The position numbers were made by a program, and so were the translations under genes. A stretch of 57,645 bases of DNA from Thiohalobacter sp. (GTDB taxonomy: Bacteria > Pseudomonadota > Gammaproteobacteria > Thiohalobacterales > Thiohalobacteraceae), in contig NZ_JALTON010000029.1 of NCBI RefSeq assembly GCF_027000115.1, positions 1 through 57,645 on the forward strand, in the 5' to 3' direction. The first letter of the stretch is position 1; each line of letters starts with the position of its first letter. This document shows positions 35,317 through 45,310 of the stretch, piece by piece. Below the pieces are notes generated by a model, which saw only the letters and a list, made by a program, of their open reading frames with translations, was not told the DNA's origin and did not search any database.

Positions 35317-36132
35317 TCAGGAACAGTGCAGGCGTCGATGGTCCAGGCTGGGAAAGTTGCGCCGCGTGGTCCGCAGTTGCTCGATGTCGATGGCCGCGCT
35401 GACCACGCCGGTACCGCGCGGCAGGCGGTCGAGGACATTGCCCCAGGGATCGACCACCATGGAGTCGCCGAAGGTCTCGCGGCCGTTGACATGATAGCCG
35501 CCCTGCGCCGCGGCGATGACATAGCAGAGGTTCTCCAGGGCACGGGTCCGCACCAGCAGTTCCCAGTGCGCCTTGCCGGTGACCGCGGTGAAGGCCGAGG
35601 GCACGGCCAGCACCTCCGCGCCCTGATCGAGCATGGCACGGAACAGCTCGGGAAAGCGCAGGTCGTAGCAGACCGCGAGGCCAAGGCGGCCGACGGGGCT
35701 GTCGATCACCACCACCCGGTCGCCCGGCTCGATGGTCTCGGACTCGACATAGCGCTCCTCGTCCCCGACCTGCACATCGAACAGGTGCATCTTGTCATAA
35801 CGCGCAACCCGTTCTCCCGCGGCATCATAGACCAGGCAGGCAGCACGCACCTTGTCGGGCACGCTCGCCTCCAGCGGCAGGGTGCCCCCGACCAGCCACA
35901 CGCCGTTCTGGCGCGCCTGCTGGGCGAGAAAATTCTGCATGGGACCCTCGCCGTCGGGTTCGCGGATGGCGACCTTCTCCTGCTCGGTCATGCCCATGAT
36001 GGCGAAATTCTCGGGCAGCACCACCAACTCGGCGCCGGTCTCCGACGCGCGCGCGATCAGGCGCTCGGCCTCCAGCAGATTGGCGCCAACCTTCGGGCTG
36101 GACGCCATCTGAATGCTCGCCACCCGGCTCAC
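35317..36132 (-). CDS. Carbon-nitrogen hydrolase (Nit1/YbeM-like amidase)
   Basis: Nitrilase-superfamily enzyme with the Glu-Lys-Cys triad: Glu in LVVLPENFAIMG, Lys in RYDKMHLFDV and Cys in LGLAVCYDLRFPELFR. The DLRFPELFR context and gene position next to tldD and yhdP fit the Nit1/YbeM branch, some members of which hydrolyse deaminated glutathione. 271 residues. It begins with GTG at 36132, overlapping the stop of the small secreted protein (GTGA). Confidence 0.92.
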   Translation of the reverse strand: MSRVASIQMASSPKVGANLLEAERLIARASETGAELVVLPENFAIMGMTEQEKVAIREPDGEGPMQNFLAQQARQNGVWLVGGTLPLEASVPDKVRAACLVYDAAGERVARYDKMHLFDVQVGDEERYVESETIEPGDRVVVIDSPVGRLGLAVCYDLRFPELFRAMLDQGAEVLAVPSAFTAVTGKAHWELLVRTRALENLCYVIAAAQGGYHVNGRETFGDSMVVDPWGNVLDRLPRGTGVVSAAIDIEQLRTTRRNFPSLDHRRLHCS

Positions 36133-36467
36133 GGCGCCCGCCCGTGCAACAGTTCCAGGCGCAGCTCGGCGCCGTCCACGCCGCCCGGCAGCAGCCGTAT
36201 GCGCTGCCCCGGCAGGCCCAGGGCGATCAGCCAGCCGCGCAGTTCATGCGCCCACAGCCCGCCGGTCTCGCCACCGGGATAACGAATGGCCAGCTCGGCT
36301 GCCGGCGCCGAATCCAGTGCCGCGAGCGCCGAACGCAAGGCGGGCATCTGCAGGATCTCCTCGCCGCCACGTGGCCGCGCCCAATCCTCTCCGGCAATGC
36401 GCCAGCCCGCCGCCTGGACGGCGGGGATGGTCGCGAACAGTAGGGTCATGAACAGCCTCGTTTTCAT
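36129..36467 (-). CDS. Small predicted secreted protein of unknown function
   Basis: 112 residues, unrecognised. A signal peptide (MKTRLFMTLLFATIPAVQA) is clear. The mature part starts GWRIAGEDWARPRGGEEIL, then a helical stretch, then AELAIRYPGGETGGLWAHELRGWLIALGL (a predicted alpha/beta half domain) and LPGGVDGAELRLELL. Arg/Gly/Glu-rich, no cysteines. It sits between yhdP and the amidase and overlaps the latter by four bases, so it is a real, coupled gene. A periplasmic role alongside YhdP is a guess from position only. Confidence 0.75.
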   Translation of the reverse strand: MKTRLFMTLLFATIPAVQAAGWRIAGEDWARPRGGEEILQMPALRSALAALDSAPAAELAIRYPGGETGGLWAHELRGWLIALGLPGQRIRLLPGGVDGAELRLELLHGRAP

Positions 36468-36498
36468 GAACGAGAGAATACCACAGCCGCACGCCTGC

Positions 36499-39400
36499 TC
36501 ATCGCCGTCCCTCCGTTTCCGCTTCGTCGTCCTGGATTCGCGTGAACACGGGTGCCTCCCAGCTTCCGGTCACGCTGTACTGGTAACGGGTCAGGGCCTC
36601 CACCTGTTTCGACAGCAGGCGGTCGGCCAGGAACAGGGCCGCCCCCACCGCCGGCCCACCGGCAATGGCACCGGCCAGCGGAAGACCCGAAGTCACCTCG
36701 GGAATGACTGTCACGAGCTGGTCGTAGTCACGTGCGGCCAGTCCGGTGCGTCCGGAGATCTCGATGCGCGCTGCCGGCCCTTCGATGACCAGGTCGTTGG
36801 TATAAGCGTTGCCGTCTATCAGGGTAAAGCGCCCCTCGATGCGGTCGAAGGAAAAGCCCCGTCTGAACAGATCGGAGAAGTCCAGGCTCAGACGCCGAGG
36901 CAGCGCATGCAGGCTGAGCAGGCCGAACACGCGGCCGGCGCCCGGATCGAGCGAGGTCAGGCTGCCCTTGCCGATGCGCAACGCCAGGGTACCCTCCACC
37001 TTCGCCAATTCGAAGTCCATGGGCGCACCCGGCCAGTTGGCGTTGATCTCGGCGCGCGTTTCGCCGCCCCGCACGTTGCCGGCATAGCCAAAGGCCTCCA
37101 GCAGCCGGCCGAGATCGCCGCCGGTGATGTTGATGTCGAACCGCGAGCGTTCGCGCTTCGCGTCCCTTTGCCACTGTCCGCGTGCCGTCAGTTGCAGCCA
37201 CTCGCTGTCCACTTCCAGTGGTGCCACCGCCAGGCCACTGCCGTCGTCCAGCGGCCGGGTCCGCAGGCGCACCTTGCCCAGCTCGCGACCGGCCAGCCGC
37301 AGGGCGTCGGCAGAGAAGTCCAGCGGCGGCAGGCTGCGGGGGTCCAGGTCACGGTCGGAGAGCCTGCCATCCGGCTCGGGTATCACCAGCCGCGCGAAGC
37401 GCGCCGACAGGGGGCGCGCGACGGTCGCAACCCCGGGCAGCCGCACTTCGCCCCTCAGGTCCTCGCCCGTCAGCGCGATCTCCCAGCCACCGGCTGCGGG
37501 TCGGGCGGCAATCGCCGCGGCGCCGAATGTCCTGCCGGCGTAGCGAATCCGGCCGCACTGGACATCGACCCCCAGCAGGCGCCTGGTCTCGAAGCTGCTA
37601 CCCGAACCCGGTGCCAGTGCCCGCCAGGCATCGACCGGACACACCGCCAGCCGCCCGCGGATGCGTATGCCGGGCACGTCCAGCAACCGCGCATCGTTTC
37701 CGCCCAGCACCAGTTCGGCCCGTTCCAGCGCCAGCCGCCGCGTATCGCCGCTGAGCAGGAAGACGGCGGAATGGCCGTCGAGCCGCGCCCGGAACAGGTC
37801 CGGCCGGCCATCGACCAGCCGGGTCTGCAACCGGAAGGGCATGGCCGCGTCGGCAGCCTTGCTGAAAGGTTCCGGGAACGCCAGCGCCGTGCCCCGCAGG
37901 TCGCTGGACAGGGACAGGCCCAGGTCGGCCTCGCCGGGTCGCAGATCCAGCGCCAGCATCCATTCGCTGCGGCCACGTATGCGATCGCGCAGACCGCTCA
38001 GCGCCGCAGGCAGGTGGTCGTAGAGCGGCCAGCGCCCGCGCAGGCGCACCTGCCGGCCCTGGGACGTCGGACCAATGTCGAGCCGGGTCGGCGTCTCCCA
38101 CAGCCGCGCCTCGATACCCGAGGCATCGAGGCCCGCCTCGCTGAAACCCAGCTCGCCACGCAAATCACTCAGCACGAGTCCCCAGTCGCGCAGCTCGAGG
38201 GCATTGCCGGCCAGCGTCACCTGCCCATCGAGCTTCAGCGGCCGGCGATCGACGCGACGGATGGGCAGATCGAGCACAAGTTCGAGACGCGCCTGCCCCC
38301 GCCCCCTGAGCGGATCCAACGGATAGCCGCGCCGGCCCAGCGGACTCTCGCGCACATAGCGCAGCATGTCGTCGAAGGGTCCCGTGGCGTGGCCGCTGAT
38401 CCCGAGCCGGGCGCGCCTGAGGTCGGCGATGGTCACCCGCACGTCTTCGGCCGTCGCGCCCAGCAGACGCGCCGACGGTGCGTGGATGTCCATGGACGCG
38501 TTGACAAAGGCGACCTCGGCCTCGATTTCCTCGATGCGATGCCAGTCGGGATGGTAGTCGAGCACCCCGTCGCGCACCTGGGCACGAATCTCCATGCGCC
38601 CCTCGCCATGGCGGAAGGGAAAGTCGGCGAGCCGGCCACGGAACAGCATGGCGGCGACCGGGATGTCCCCGCTCACCAGTGACCGGTCCAGCCAGGCCAG
38701 GGTCCGGGCCGGCATGCGGCCAACGGGCAGATAGTCGCGCACGGCCGCCACCCGGGCACCGGTCACCTGGGCCTGCATGTCCAGCAGCGGCGACTGACCC
38801 GGCAGCCGTTGCAGCGTCAGCCGCAGGGCGCCGGCGAGATCGGGATTGCGGATCTTCAGTTCGCCGGCATGCAGCCAGATCCCGTGCGTCTCGTCACGCC
38901 CCCAGTCGAGCCGGCCATCGACCGCAGTCAGCCCGAGCGCACCACGGAACAGCCCCGGTGCCACGAGAACCAGCGGCGTCCCTTCCAGGGTCAGCCGACC
39001 GCCACGGTCCGTGCCCTCGATAGCCAGTTCGCCCCCGGCCAGGCCCGGCAGGCCTCCGAACGGTCGGGTGGAGAAGGCGTCCAGCCGACCCTGGTAACGC
39101 AGGTCCTGCAGCCTGTGCCCGACCAACGCCGCGGTCAGGCGCAGGTCGCGCAGGGCACCGCGTGGTGCCAGTCCTTCGAGCAGCTCGCGATCGCCCGGTG
39201 CCAGGGGCATGAACCCGGCAGCCAGCCGTCGCAACAAGCCGATATCGAGGCGGCCCACCCGCAGATTGATGCGGCGTTCCTCTGCTGCCCCGGCAACGGC
39301 CAGCACCAGCCGGTTGCCGGAACGGCCACCGTCTTCGGACTCGATCTCCAGCGAGCGCAGTGCCAGTGACCAGCCTTCCGGACCACGCGTCCACTCGAAG

Positions 39401-40281
39401 GCTCCGTTGAGTCGGCGCGCCGCGAACAGGGGCAGGGGCGTATCCGCTCGCGACAGCATCGGCAACCGCACATCCAGCACCCCGGCCAGTGCCCGCAAGC
39501 GCCCCTGGTCGAGGGCGGCCCGGACATTGATATCGGAGAGTCCCCCGACCTGCAGTTCGTCCAGCAGCCGCCACTCTGCAAGCCGGGCCAGCCGAAAGGC
39601 GGAGGCAGCCACATGGATGTTGCCGGACAGGGACGCCGGCTTGCGGGGGTCGCCAGTGACATCGGCCGCCAGCTCCAGCGTCGACCCCCGCTGCGAATCG
39701 AGCACCAGGGAAAGATTGAGCTGGCGCCGCTGGCGCAGGCGACGCAGCGTGCCGGCCATGTCGGTCACCCGCAGCTCGGGCAGCCGTTGCTGCCGGTCGT
39801 GGAAGACCAGACTGATGTCACTCAGTTGCAGCCGCGACTGGCCCAGCAGCAGCCCCCAGGGATCGGCATGCGGGGGCAGCGCCTCGGTGCCCGCCAGCCG
39901 CAGGCGCCCCGCTTCGTCGCGCACCAGCCGCAGGTCGACACCGGAAAGCCGCAACTGGCGGACGCGGGGCTGACCGCCGGAGAGCAGCGGCCACAGGTCC
40001 AGTCCCACCCCGACCTCGGCTGCGTCCAGCAGCGGCCGGCCATCCACGGGATGCCGCCACTGCACGCCAAGCAGGCGCAGCTCCGGCCCCAGGCCATGCC
40101 AGGCGAGATCGAGTTCGCGGATGCGGACACGCTGGCCGCTGCGGTCATGGACCCAGTCCTCCAGCCACGACTGGTATCCCTCCATCAGCGGCAGGGCAAG
40201 GCGTGCCGTGCTGAGCAGCACCGCCAGCAGGATCACCAGCGCCGCGACACCGTACCAGAGGGCACGCATCAGCGTGCGCAT
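36499..40281 (-). CDS. yhdP: YhdP family AsmA-like envelope protein
   Basis: Very large AsmA-family protein implicated with TamB and YdbH in anterograde phospholipid transport to the outer membrane. 1260 residues: one N-terminal membrane helix (ALWYGVAALVILLAVLLSTARL), then a long periplasmic beta-rich groove domain (DUF3971 type), ending with the conserved AGPAARIEISGRTGLAARDYDQLV and a hydrophobic GLPLAGAIAGGPAVGAALFLAD. Follows rng by 30 bases, as in E. coli and Pseudomonas. Confidence 0.94.
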   Translation of the reverse strand: MRTLMRALWYGVAALVILLAVLLSTARLALPLMEGYQSWLEDWVHDRSGQRVRIRELDLAWHGLGPELRLLGVQWRHPVDGRPLLDAAEVGVGLDLWPLLSGGQPRVRQLRLSGVDLRLVRDEAGRLRLAGTEALPPHADPWGLLLGQSRLQLSDISLVFHDRQQRLPELRVTDMAGTLRRLRQRRQLNLSLVLDSQRGSTLELAADVTGDPRKPASLSGNIHVAASAFRLARLAEWRLLDELQVGGLSDINVRAALDQGRLRALAGVLDVRLPMLSRADTPLPLFAARRLNGAFEWTRGPEGWSLALRSLEIESEDGGRSGNRLVLAVAGAAEERRINLRVGRLDIGLLRRLAAGFMPLAPGDRELLEGLAPRGALRDLRLTAALVGHRLQDLRYQGRLDAFSTRPFGGLPGLAGGELAIEGTDRGGRLTLEGTPLVLVAPGLFRGALGLTAVDGRLDWGRDETHGIWLHAGELKIRNPDLAGALRLTLQRLPGQSPLLDMQAQVTGARVAAVRDYLPVGRMPARTLAWLDRSLVSGDIPVAAMLFRGRLADFPFRHGEGRMEIRAQVRDGVLDYHPDWHRIEEIEAEVAFVNASMDIHAPSARLLGATAEDVRVTIADLRRARLGISGHATGPFDDMLRYVRESPLGRRGYPLDPLRGRGQARLELVLDLPIRRVDRRPLKLDGQVTLAGNALELRDWGLVLSDLRGELGFSEAGLDASGIEARLWETPTRLDIGPTSQGRQVRLRGRWPLYDHLPAALSGLRDRIRGRSEWMLALDLRPGEADLGLSLSSDLRGTALAFPEPFSKAADAAMPFRLQTRLVDGRPDLFRARLDGHSAVFLLSGDTRRLALERAELVLGGNDARLLDVPGIRIRGRLAVCPVDAWRALAPGSGSSFETRRLLGVDVQCGRIRYAGRTFGAAAIAARPAAGGWEIALTGEDLRGEVRLPGVATVARPLSARFARLVIPEPDGRLSDRDLDPRSLPPLDFSADALRLAGRELGKVRLRTRPLDDGSGLAVAPLEVDSEWLQLTARGQWQRDAKRERSRFDINITGGDLGRLLEAFGYAGNVRGGETRAEINANWPGAPMDFELAKVEGTLALRIGKGSLTSLDPGAGRVFGLLSLHALPRRLSLDFSDLFRRGFSFDRIEGRFTLIDGNAYTNDLVIEGPAARIEISGRTGLAARDYDQLVTVIPEVTSGLPLAGAIAGGPAVGAALFLADRLLSKQVEALTRYQYSVTGSWEAPVFTRIQDDEAETEGRR

Positions 40282-40311
40282 GCTGCCCCCGGCGCCATCG
40301 GGCGCGGGCGG

Positions 40312-41775
40312 TCAGAGCAGTACGACGTCATACTGCTCCTGGGTGTACAGGGACTCGACCTGGAAACGGATGGGGCGGCCGATGAAGGTCTCCAGTTCGG
40401 CAAGACTGGTGGACTCCTCGTCGACCAGCAGATCGACCACCTCCTGGGAGGCCAGCACCAGCAGTTCCTGGGCATCGAACTGGCGTGCCTCGCGCAGGAT
40501 CTCGCGAAAGATCTCGTAGACGACCGTCTCGGGCGTCTTCAGCGAGCCACGGCCGCCGCAGGTGGGACAGGTCTCGCAGAGCACGTGTTCCAGGCTCTCT
40601 CGCGTGCGCTTGCGCGTCATCTGCACCAGGCCCAGGCTGGACACCTCGCTGATGTGGCTCTTGGCGTGATCGCGTTCCAGGCTCTTTTCCAGCGCCCGCA
40701 GCACCTGCCGCTTGTGCTCCTCGTCGGTCATGTCGATGAAGTCGATGATGATGATGCCGCCGAGATTGCGCAGCCTGAGCTGCCGGGCGATGGCCTGGGC
40801 CGCCTCCAGGTTGGTCTTGAAGATGGTCTCCTCGAGGTTGCGATGCCCCACATAGGCGCCGGTGTTGACGTCGATGGTGGTCATGGCCTCGGTCTGGTCG
40901 ATGATGAGATAGCCGCCGGACTTGAGCTGCACCTTGCGTTCCAGCGCCTTCTGGATCTCGTCCTCGATGCCATACAGGTCAAAGATGGGTCGCTCGCCCG
41001 GATAGTACTCGAGCTTGTCGGCTACCTCGGGCACATATTCGGCGGCGAAGGACTGCAGCTTCTGGAAGGTCTCGCGCGAATCCACCCGCACCTTCTCGAC
41101 CTCGCTGCCGACCAGGTCACGCAGCACCCGCGAGCCCAGCGGCAGGTCCTCGTGGACGATGCTGCCCGGACTGGCCCCGGCCGCGCGATCGCGGATCGAA
41201 TGCCAGAGGCGGATCAGGAAATCCATGTCGGCGCGCAGGGCGTCGGCATCGACGCCCTCGGCCGCGGTGCGCACGATGAAGCCGTGCCCCTCTGCCTGCG
41301 CACCTTCGGCAATGATCTGGCGCAGGCGCTGGCGCTCGGCCTCGTCCTCGATGCGCTGGGAAACCCCGACATTGCCGGCATTGGGCATGAACACCAGGTA
41401 GCGTGAGGGAATGGTGATGTGGGTGGTCAGGCGCGCGCCCTTGGTGCCTAGGGGGTCCTTGATCACCTGGACCAGCAGTTCCTGGCCCTCGTGCAGCAAT
41501 TCGTTGATGGTGCCGCCGTTGCGGGCGGTGGCCACGCCCTCGATCTCCGAGGTCGCAATGTCCGAGGCATGCAGGAAGGCCGCGCGCTCCAGCCCCGCGT
41601 CGATGAAGGCCGCCTGCATGCCGGGCAACACCCGGCAGACCACGCCCTTGTAGATGTTGCCCACCAGTCCGCGGCAGCGAGCGCGCTCGATCAGCACCTC
41701 CTGCAGGACACCGTTCTCGACCACGGCCACGCGGGTCTCCTGCGGGGTGACATTGATCAGGATTTCTTCACTCAT
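40312..41775 (-). CDS. rng: Ribonuclease G
   Basis: Endoribonuclease that matures the 16S rRNA 5' end and degrades mRNAs. An N-terminal S1 domain (GNIYKGVVCRVLPGMQAAFID) is followed by the catalytic domain with magnesium-binding aspartates in GGIIIIDFIDMTDEEHK. The zinc-link cysteines are in CETCPTCGGRG. 487 residues, without the RNase E C-terminal scaffold, which identifies it as RNase G. Its ATG lies 10 bases after maf. Confidence 0.96.
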   Translation of the reverse strand: MSEEILINVTPQETRVAVVENGVLQEVLIERARCRGLVGNIYKGVVCRVLPGMQAAFIDAGLERAAFLHASDIATSEIEGVATARNGGTINELLHEGQELLVQVIKDPLGTKGARLTTHITIPSRYLVFMPNAGNVGVSQRIEDEAERQRLRQIIAEGAQAEGHGFIVRTAAEGVDADALRADMDFLIRLWHSIRDRAAGASPGSIVHEDLPLGSRVLRDLVGSEVEKVRVDSRETFQKLQSFAAEYVPEVADKLEYYPGERPIFDLYGIEDEIQKALERKVQLKSGGYLIIDQTEAMTTIDVNTGAYVGHRNLEETIFKTNLEAAQAIARQLRLRNLGGIIIIDFIDMTDEEHKRQVLRALEKSLERDHAKSHISEVSSLGLVQMTRKRTRESLEHVLCETCPTCGGRGSLKTPETVVYEIFREILREARQFDAQELLVLASQEVVDLLVDEESTSLAELETFIGRPIRFQVESLYTQEQYDVVLL

Positions 41776-41785
41776 GCAGTTGCCT

Positions 41786-42382
41786 TCAGGACTCCAGTAC
41801 CGGGACGCCGAAGCGGCCCAGAAGTTCCGCGGTTTCGAACAGGGGCAGCCCCATCACGCCGGAGTAACTGCCCACCAGGTCCGCGACGAAAATGGCACCC
41901 AGTCCCTGGATGGCATACCCTCCCGCCTTGTCGCGCGGCTCGCCGCTCGCCCAGTAGGCCCGCCGCTCCTCGGGGGTGATCTCCCGGAAACGGACCTCGC
42001 TGCGACTGAGGCACACCTCGGAACGATCACCGTCCGTCATCGCCACCGCCGTCAGTACCTCGTGGGTGCGCCCGGACAGGCGTTCAAGCATGGCCAGGCC
42101 CTCCTCGGCTCCGGCCGGCTTGCCCAGCGGCTCGCCATCGAGCACCACCAGGGTATCGGCCCCCAGTACCGGTACCGCAAGGCCATCGGGCCGGAGCGCC
42201 AGACCGGCCCGGGCCTTGGCCGCTGCCAGCCGCTGCACCAGCGCCGCCACCGACTCGCCGGGACGCCGCAACTCGTCGACCCCGGGCCGTACCACGCGGT
42301 GGCGTACGCCGATCTGGCGCAGCAGTTCGGCGCGCCGCGGCGAGGCGGAGGCCAGGCACAGGCGGGGCGCATCAGGGCTCAT
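41786..42382 (-). CDS. maf: Maf-family nucleoside triphosphate pyrophosphatase (YhdE type)
   Basis: Cleaves non-canonical or UTP/dTTP nucleotides to monophosphates. It begins [20 protein letters not shown], containing the conserved SxSPRR loop, and has [16 protein letters not shown] and the [13 protein letters not shown] end. 198 residues from the ATG at 42382; the frame extends upstream but lies within rlmH. Five bases from the rlmH stop. Confidence 0.95.
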   Translation of the reverse strand: MSPDAPRLCLASASPRRAELLRQIGVRHRVVRPGVDELRRPGESVAALVQRLAAAKARAGLALRPDGLAVPVLGADTLVVLDGEPLGKPAGAEEGLAMLERLSGRTHEVLTAVAMTDGDRSEVCLSRSEVRFREITPEERRAYWASGEPRDKAGGYAIQGLGAIFVADLVGSYSGVMGLPLFETAELLGRFGVPVLES

Positions 42383-42386
42383 GACC

Positions 42387-42857
42387 TCATTCCCGATGGT
42401 AGGGGTGACCGGTGAGCAGGGTCCAGGCCCGGTACAACGCCTCGGCGACCAGCACCCGTACCAGCGGGTGCGGCAGGGTGAGCGGCGACAGCGACCAGGC
42501 GAAGTCGGCGCGTTCGCGCACGGCCGCATCCAGGCCCTCGGGGCCGCCCACCATCAGCGCAAGGTCCCGGCCATCGCTCATCCAGCCTTCCAGTTGCCGT
42601 GACAGCTGCGGGGTGCTCCAGGCGCGGCCCTCGACCTCCAGCGCCCCGACCAGCGCTCCGCGCGGCACGGCGGCCAGCATGCGCTCGCCTTCCTCGCGCA
42701 GCAGCCGCGCGACATCGGCATGCCTGCCGCGGCGGCCGGCCGCGATCTCGGTGAGTTCCAGCCGGCACTCGCGCGGCAGCCGCCGGGCATAGGTCTCGTA
42801 GCCCTCGTTCACCCAACCGGGCATGCGGGTGCCGACGGCGATCAGCCGGATGCGCAT
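42387..42857 (-). CDS. rlmH: 23S rRNA pseudouridine-1915 N3-methyltransferase
   Basis: SPOUT methyltransferase acting on helix 69 of assembled 70S ribosomes. It begins [28 protein letters not shown], the family N-terminus (read [16 protein letters not shown] then [11 protein letters not shown]). The SAM-binding knot is [12 protein letters not shown], and the end reads [20 protein letters not shown] with HPYHRE. 156 residues. The rsfS-rlmH order is conserved. Confidence 0.95.
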   Translation of the reverse strand: MRIRLIAVGTRMPGWVNEGYETYARRLPRECRLELTEIAAGRRGRHADVARLLREEGERMLAAVPRGALVGALEVEGRAWSTPQLSRQLEGWMSDGRDLALMVGGPEGLDAAVRERADFAWSLSPLTLPHPLVRVLVAEALYRAWTLLTGHPYHRE

Positions 42858-42866
42858 GCGCCGGCC

Positions 42867-43241
42867 TCAGCGCGCCTCTTCGCCACGATGGCCGGCGGCC
42901 TCCTCGGAAACCGACCAGAGCTTTTCCAGATTGTAGAAGGCACGGGTCTGCGGCAGCATCAGGTGCACGATCACGTCGCCCAGATCGACCAGTACCCAGT
43001 CGCTGCCGCCCTCGCCCTCCACACCCAGCGGCGGGAAACCGGCCTTTTTCGCCTGCTCGACCACATTGTCGGCAATGGCCTTCACATGGCGGTCGGAGGT
43101 GCCGCTGGCGACGATCATGAGATCCGCGATGGAGGTCATGTCGCGCACGTCCGCGACCCAGATGTCCTGGGCCTTGAGATCCTCGAGCGCGTCGATGACG
43201 CAGCCGCGGATCCGGTCGGTGGTTTCGTTGAAGGGTTTCAC
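42867..43241 (-). CDS. rsfS: Ribosomal silencing factor RsfS
   Basis: Binds uL14 and blocks 30S/50S joining when nutrients are scarce. 124 residues from GTG 43241 (VKPFNETTDRIRG), preceded by GGAGCTGGAAG; the upstream frame is inside nadD. Family stretches are ALEDLKAQDIWVADVRDMTS and DWVLVDLGDVIVHLMLPQTR. The GTG start is inferred from length and context. Confidence 0.93.
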   Translation of the reverse strand: MKPFNETTDRIRGCVIDALEDLKAQDIWVADVRDMTSIADLMIVASGTSDRHVKAIADNVVEQAKKAGFPPLGVEGEGGSDWVLVDLGDVIVHLMLPQTRAFYNLEKLWSVSEEAAGHRGEEAR

Positions 43242-43275
43242 GTCGTCTTCCAGCTCCTGCCGCCCGGGGACGGCC

Positions 43276-43902
43276 TCAGTTCCGATACAGGCCCTCGGCC
43301 TCGATGTAGTCCAGCACGGCATCCGGCAGCAGCCAGCGCGGGCTGCGGCCGGCGGCGCAGAGTGCGCGGATACGGGTCGCCGAGATGTCCAGCGCCGTCA
43401 CCGGGCAGGGCCAGATATCCCCCGCGGGCCGCGCGCGCAGGGCCTCGGCGTCGTCCACCCGGTGCGCCGAGAGCAGGTCAGCGACCGGTCCCGACACCGG
43501 CAGCGCACCGCCCGGCCGGGTCATGACCACCAGATGCGCCCGTTCGATCAGCCGCTCCCATTGGTGCCAGCGGTCCAGATGAGCAAAGGCATCCAGACCC
43601 AGCACCAGCGCCAGCGGTGTCTGCCCGGCTTCCTCGCGCAGCGACGCCAGGGTATCCACCATGTAGGAGACACCGCCACGATCGAGTTCCCGGGTGTCGA
43701 CGCGCAGCCGGTTCTGGCCAGGCAGCGCACGCTCCAGCATGGCCAGCCGCTGCGAGGGACTGGCGACGGGCTGCGCCCGATGCGGGGGCCGGTACGCGGG
43801 CAGCAGCCGCACCTCGGCCTCCAGCGTCTCGGCAACCTCGAAGGCCGTGCGCAGGTGTCCGAAGTGGATGGGATCGAAGGTGCCGCCGTAGATGCAGATC
43901 AT
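43276..43902 (-). CDS. nadD: Nicotinate-nucleotide adenylyltransferase
   Basis: Makes deamido-NAD from nicotinate mononucleotide and ATP. The nucleotidyltransferase motif is GGTFDPIHFGHLRTA (HxGH), and the second motif is ISATRIRALCAAG. 208 residues. Sixty-nine bases without features separate it from proA. The proA-nadD-rsfS-rlmH order is widely conserved. Confidence 0.96.
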   Translation of the reverse strand: MICIYGGTFDPIHFGHLRTAFEVAETLEAEVRLLPAYRPPHRAQPVASPSQRLAMLERALPGQNRLRVDTRELDRGGVSYMVDTLASLREEAGQTPLALVLGLDAFAHLDRWHQWERLIERAHLVVMTRPGGALPVSGPVADLLSAHRVDDAEALRARPAGDIWPCPVTALDISATRIRALCAAGRSPRWLLPDAVLDYIEAEGLYRN

Positions 43903-43971
43903 GGGGCCGGCAACCGGGACGGCGGGCCACTGACAGGCACGGCTGAGGCAGCCCGCACGGGCGCCCGGCGC

Positions 43972-45255
43972 TCACTCGCGGATGTGGCCATCGCCGAGCA
44001 CGACGAACTTCTGCGTGGTCAGCCCCTCCAGGCCGACCGGGCCGCGGGCGTGCAGCTTGTCGGTGCTGATACCGATTTCGGCACCCAACCCGTACTCGAA
44101 GCCGTCGGCAAAGCGTGTGGAGGCATTGACCATCACCGAACTGGAATCGACCTCGCGCAGGAAGCGCCGCGCATGGCCATAGTCCTCGGTGACGATGCTG
44201 TCGGTGTGGCCCGAACCATGGCGGGTGATGTGCTCGATGGCGGCATCGAGACCGTCCACCACGCGAATGGCGAGGATGGGCGCCAGGTACTCGGTGCCCC
44301 AGTCCGCCTCGGTCGCAGGCACGGCATCGGGCACCAGTTCGAGGGTGCGCGGGCATCCGCGCAGCTCCACCCCGGCCTCGCGATAGGCCTCGGCCAGCCG
44401 CGGCAGCAACGTCTCCGCCACCATTGCATCCACCAGCAGGGTCTCCATGGTGTTGCAGGTGCCGTAGCGCTGGGTCTTGGCGTTCACCGCCACCCGTATC
44501 GCCTTGTCCGGATCGCAGGCGGCGTCGAGATACACATGACAGACACCATCCAGGTGTTTGATGACAGGCACGCGCGACTCCTCGGCGACGCGCTCGATCA
44601 GTCCCTTGCCACCCCGGGGCACGATCACGTCCACGTACTGCTTCATGCGCAACAGCTCGCCGACGGCGGCGCGGTCGGTGGTTTCCACCACCTGCACCGC
44701 GTCCAGCGGCAGGCCGGCGGCCTCGAGCCCGCGACGGATGCAGGCGGCGATGGCCTGGTTGGAGTGCAGAGCCTCGGAACCGCCGCGCAGGATAGCGGCA
44801 TTGCCCGACTTCAGGCACAGGCCGGCGGCATCGGCGGTCACGTTGGGCCGCGACTCATAGATGATGCCGATGACACCCAGCGGCACCCGCATGCGTCCGA
44901 CCTGGATGCCCGACGGGCGGTAGTCGAGGCCGGTGATGGCCCCCACGGGATCGGCCAGCGCGGCGATCTGGCGCAGGCCCTCGGCCATGGTGGCGATGCG
45001 GGCATCGTTCAGTGCCAGCCGGTCCAGCAGCGCCTCGTCCAGGCCGCGGGCGCGGCCGGCCTCCAGGTCGCGGGCATTCTCGACCTTCAGCCGCTCGGCA
45101 TCGGCCTCGATGGCGTCGGCCATGGCCAGCAGCGCGGCATTCTTGGCCGCGGTCGACGCCACGCCCATGCGTCGCGAGGCAGCGCGGGCGCGCTCGCCCA
45201 CGGCCTGCATGTAGGCAGGGATGTTCAGATCGAGGGTATCCGGTGTTGCGTTCAT
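43972..45255 (-). CDS. proA: Glutamate-5-semialdehyde dehydrogenase
   Basis: Second step of proline synthesis, reducing glutamyl phosphate. An aldehyde-dehydrogenase fold with the catalytic cysteine in [14 protein letters not shown], and [20 protein letters not shown] earlier. 427 residues. proB is not in this window. It lacks a clear Shine-Dalgarno sequence, and the bases just upstream are unusually AT-rich. Confidence 0.96.
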   Translation of the reverse strand: MNATPDTLDLNIPAYMQAVGERARAASRRMGVASTAAKNAALLAMADAIEADAERLKVENARDLEAGRARGLDEALLDRLALNDARIATMAEGLRQIAALADPVGAITGLDYRPSGIQVGRMRVPLGVIGIIYESRPNVTADAAGLCLKSGNAAILRGGSEALHSNQAIAACIRRGLEAAGLPLDAVQVVETTDRAAVGELLRMKQYVDVIVPRGGKGLIERVAEESRVPVIKHLDGVCHVYLDAACDPDKAIRVAVNAKTQRYGTCNTMETLLVDAMVAETLLPRLAEAYREAGVELRGCPRTLELVPDAVPATEADWGTEYLAPILAIRVVDGLDAAIEHITRHGSGHTDSIVTEDYGHARRFLREVDSSSVMVNASTRFADGFEYGLGAEIGISTDKLHARGPVGLEGLTTQKFVVLGDGHIRE

Positions 45256-45265
45256 CCGCGTCGAA

Positions 45266-45293
45266 TAATTACAAATAAATCAGTTAGTTGAAA
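45266..45293 (-). promoter_or_regulatory. Possible internal promoter before proA
   Basis: On the minus strand TTTCAA (45288-45293) and TAATTA (45266-45271) are spaced by 16 bases in an AT-rich pocket unusual for this region. The predicted transcript start is only a few bases before the proA ATG, which would give an almost leaderless message. Confidence 0.3.
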
Positions 45294-45310
45294 GGCAACC
45301 CGGCGATTGC

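Noticed and set aside
36286-38682. A 798-codon plus-strand open frame opposite yhdP
   Set aside because: Antisense shadow of a recognised AsmA-family gene, with no start context or motifs.
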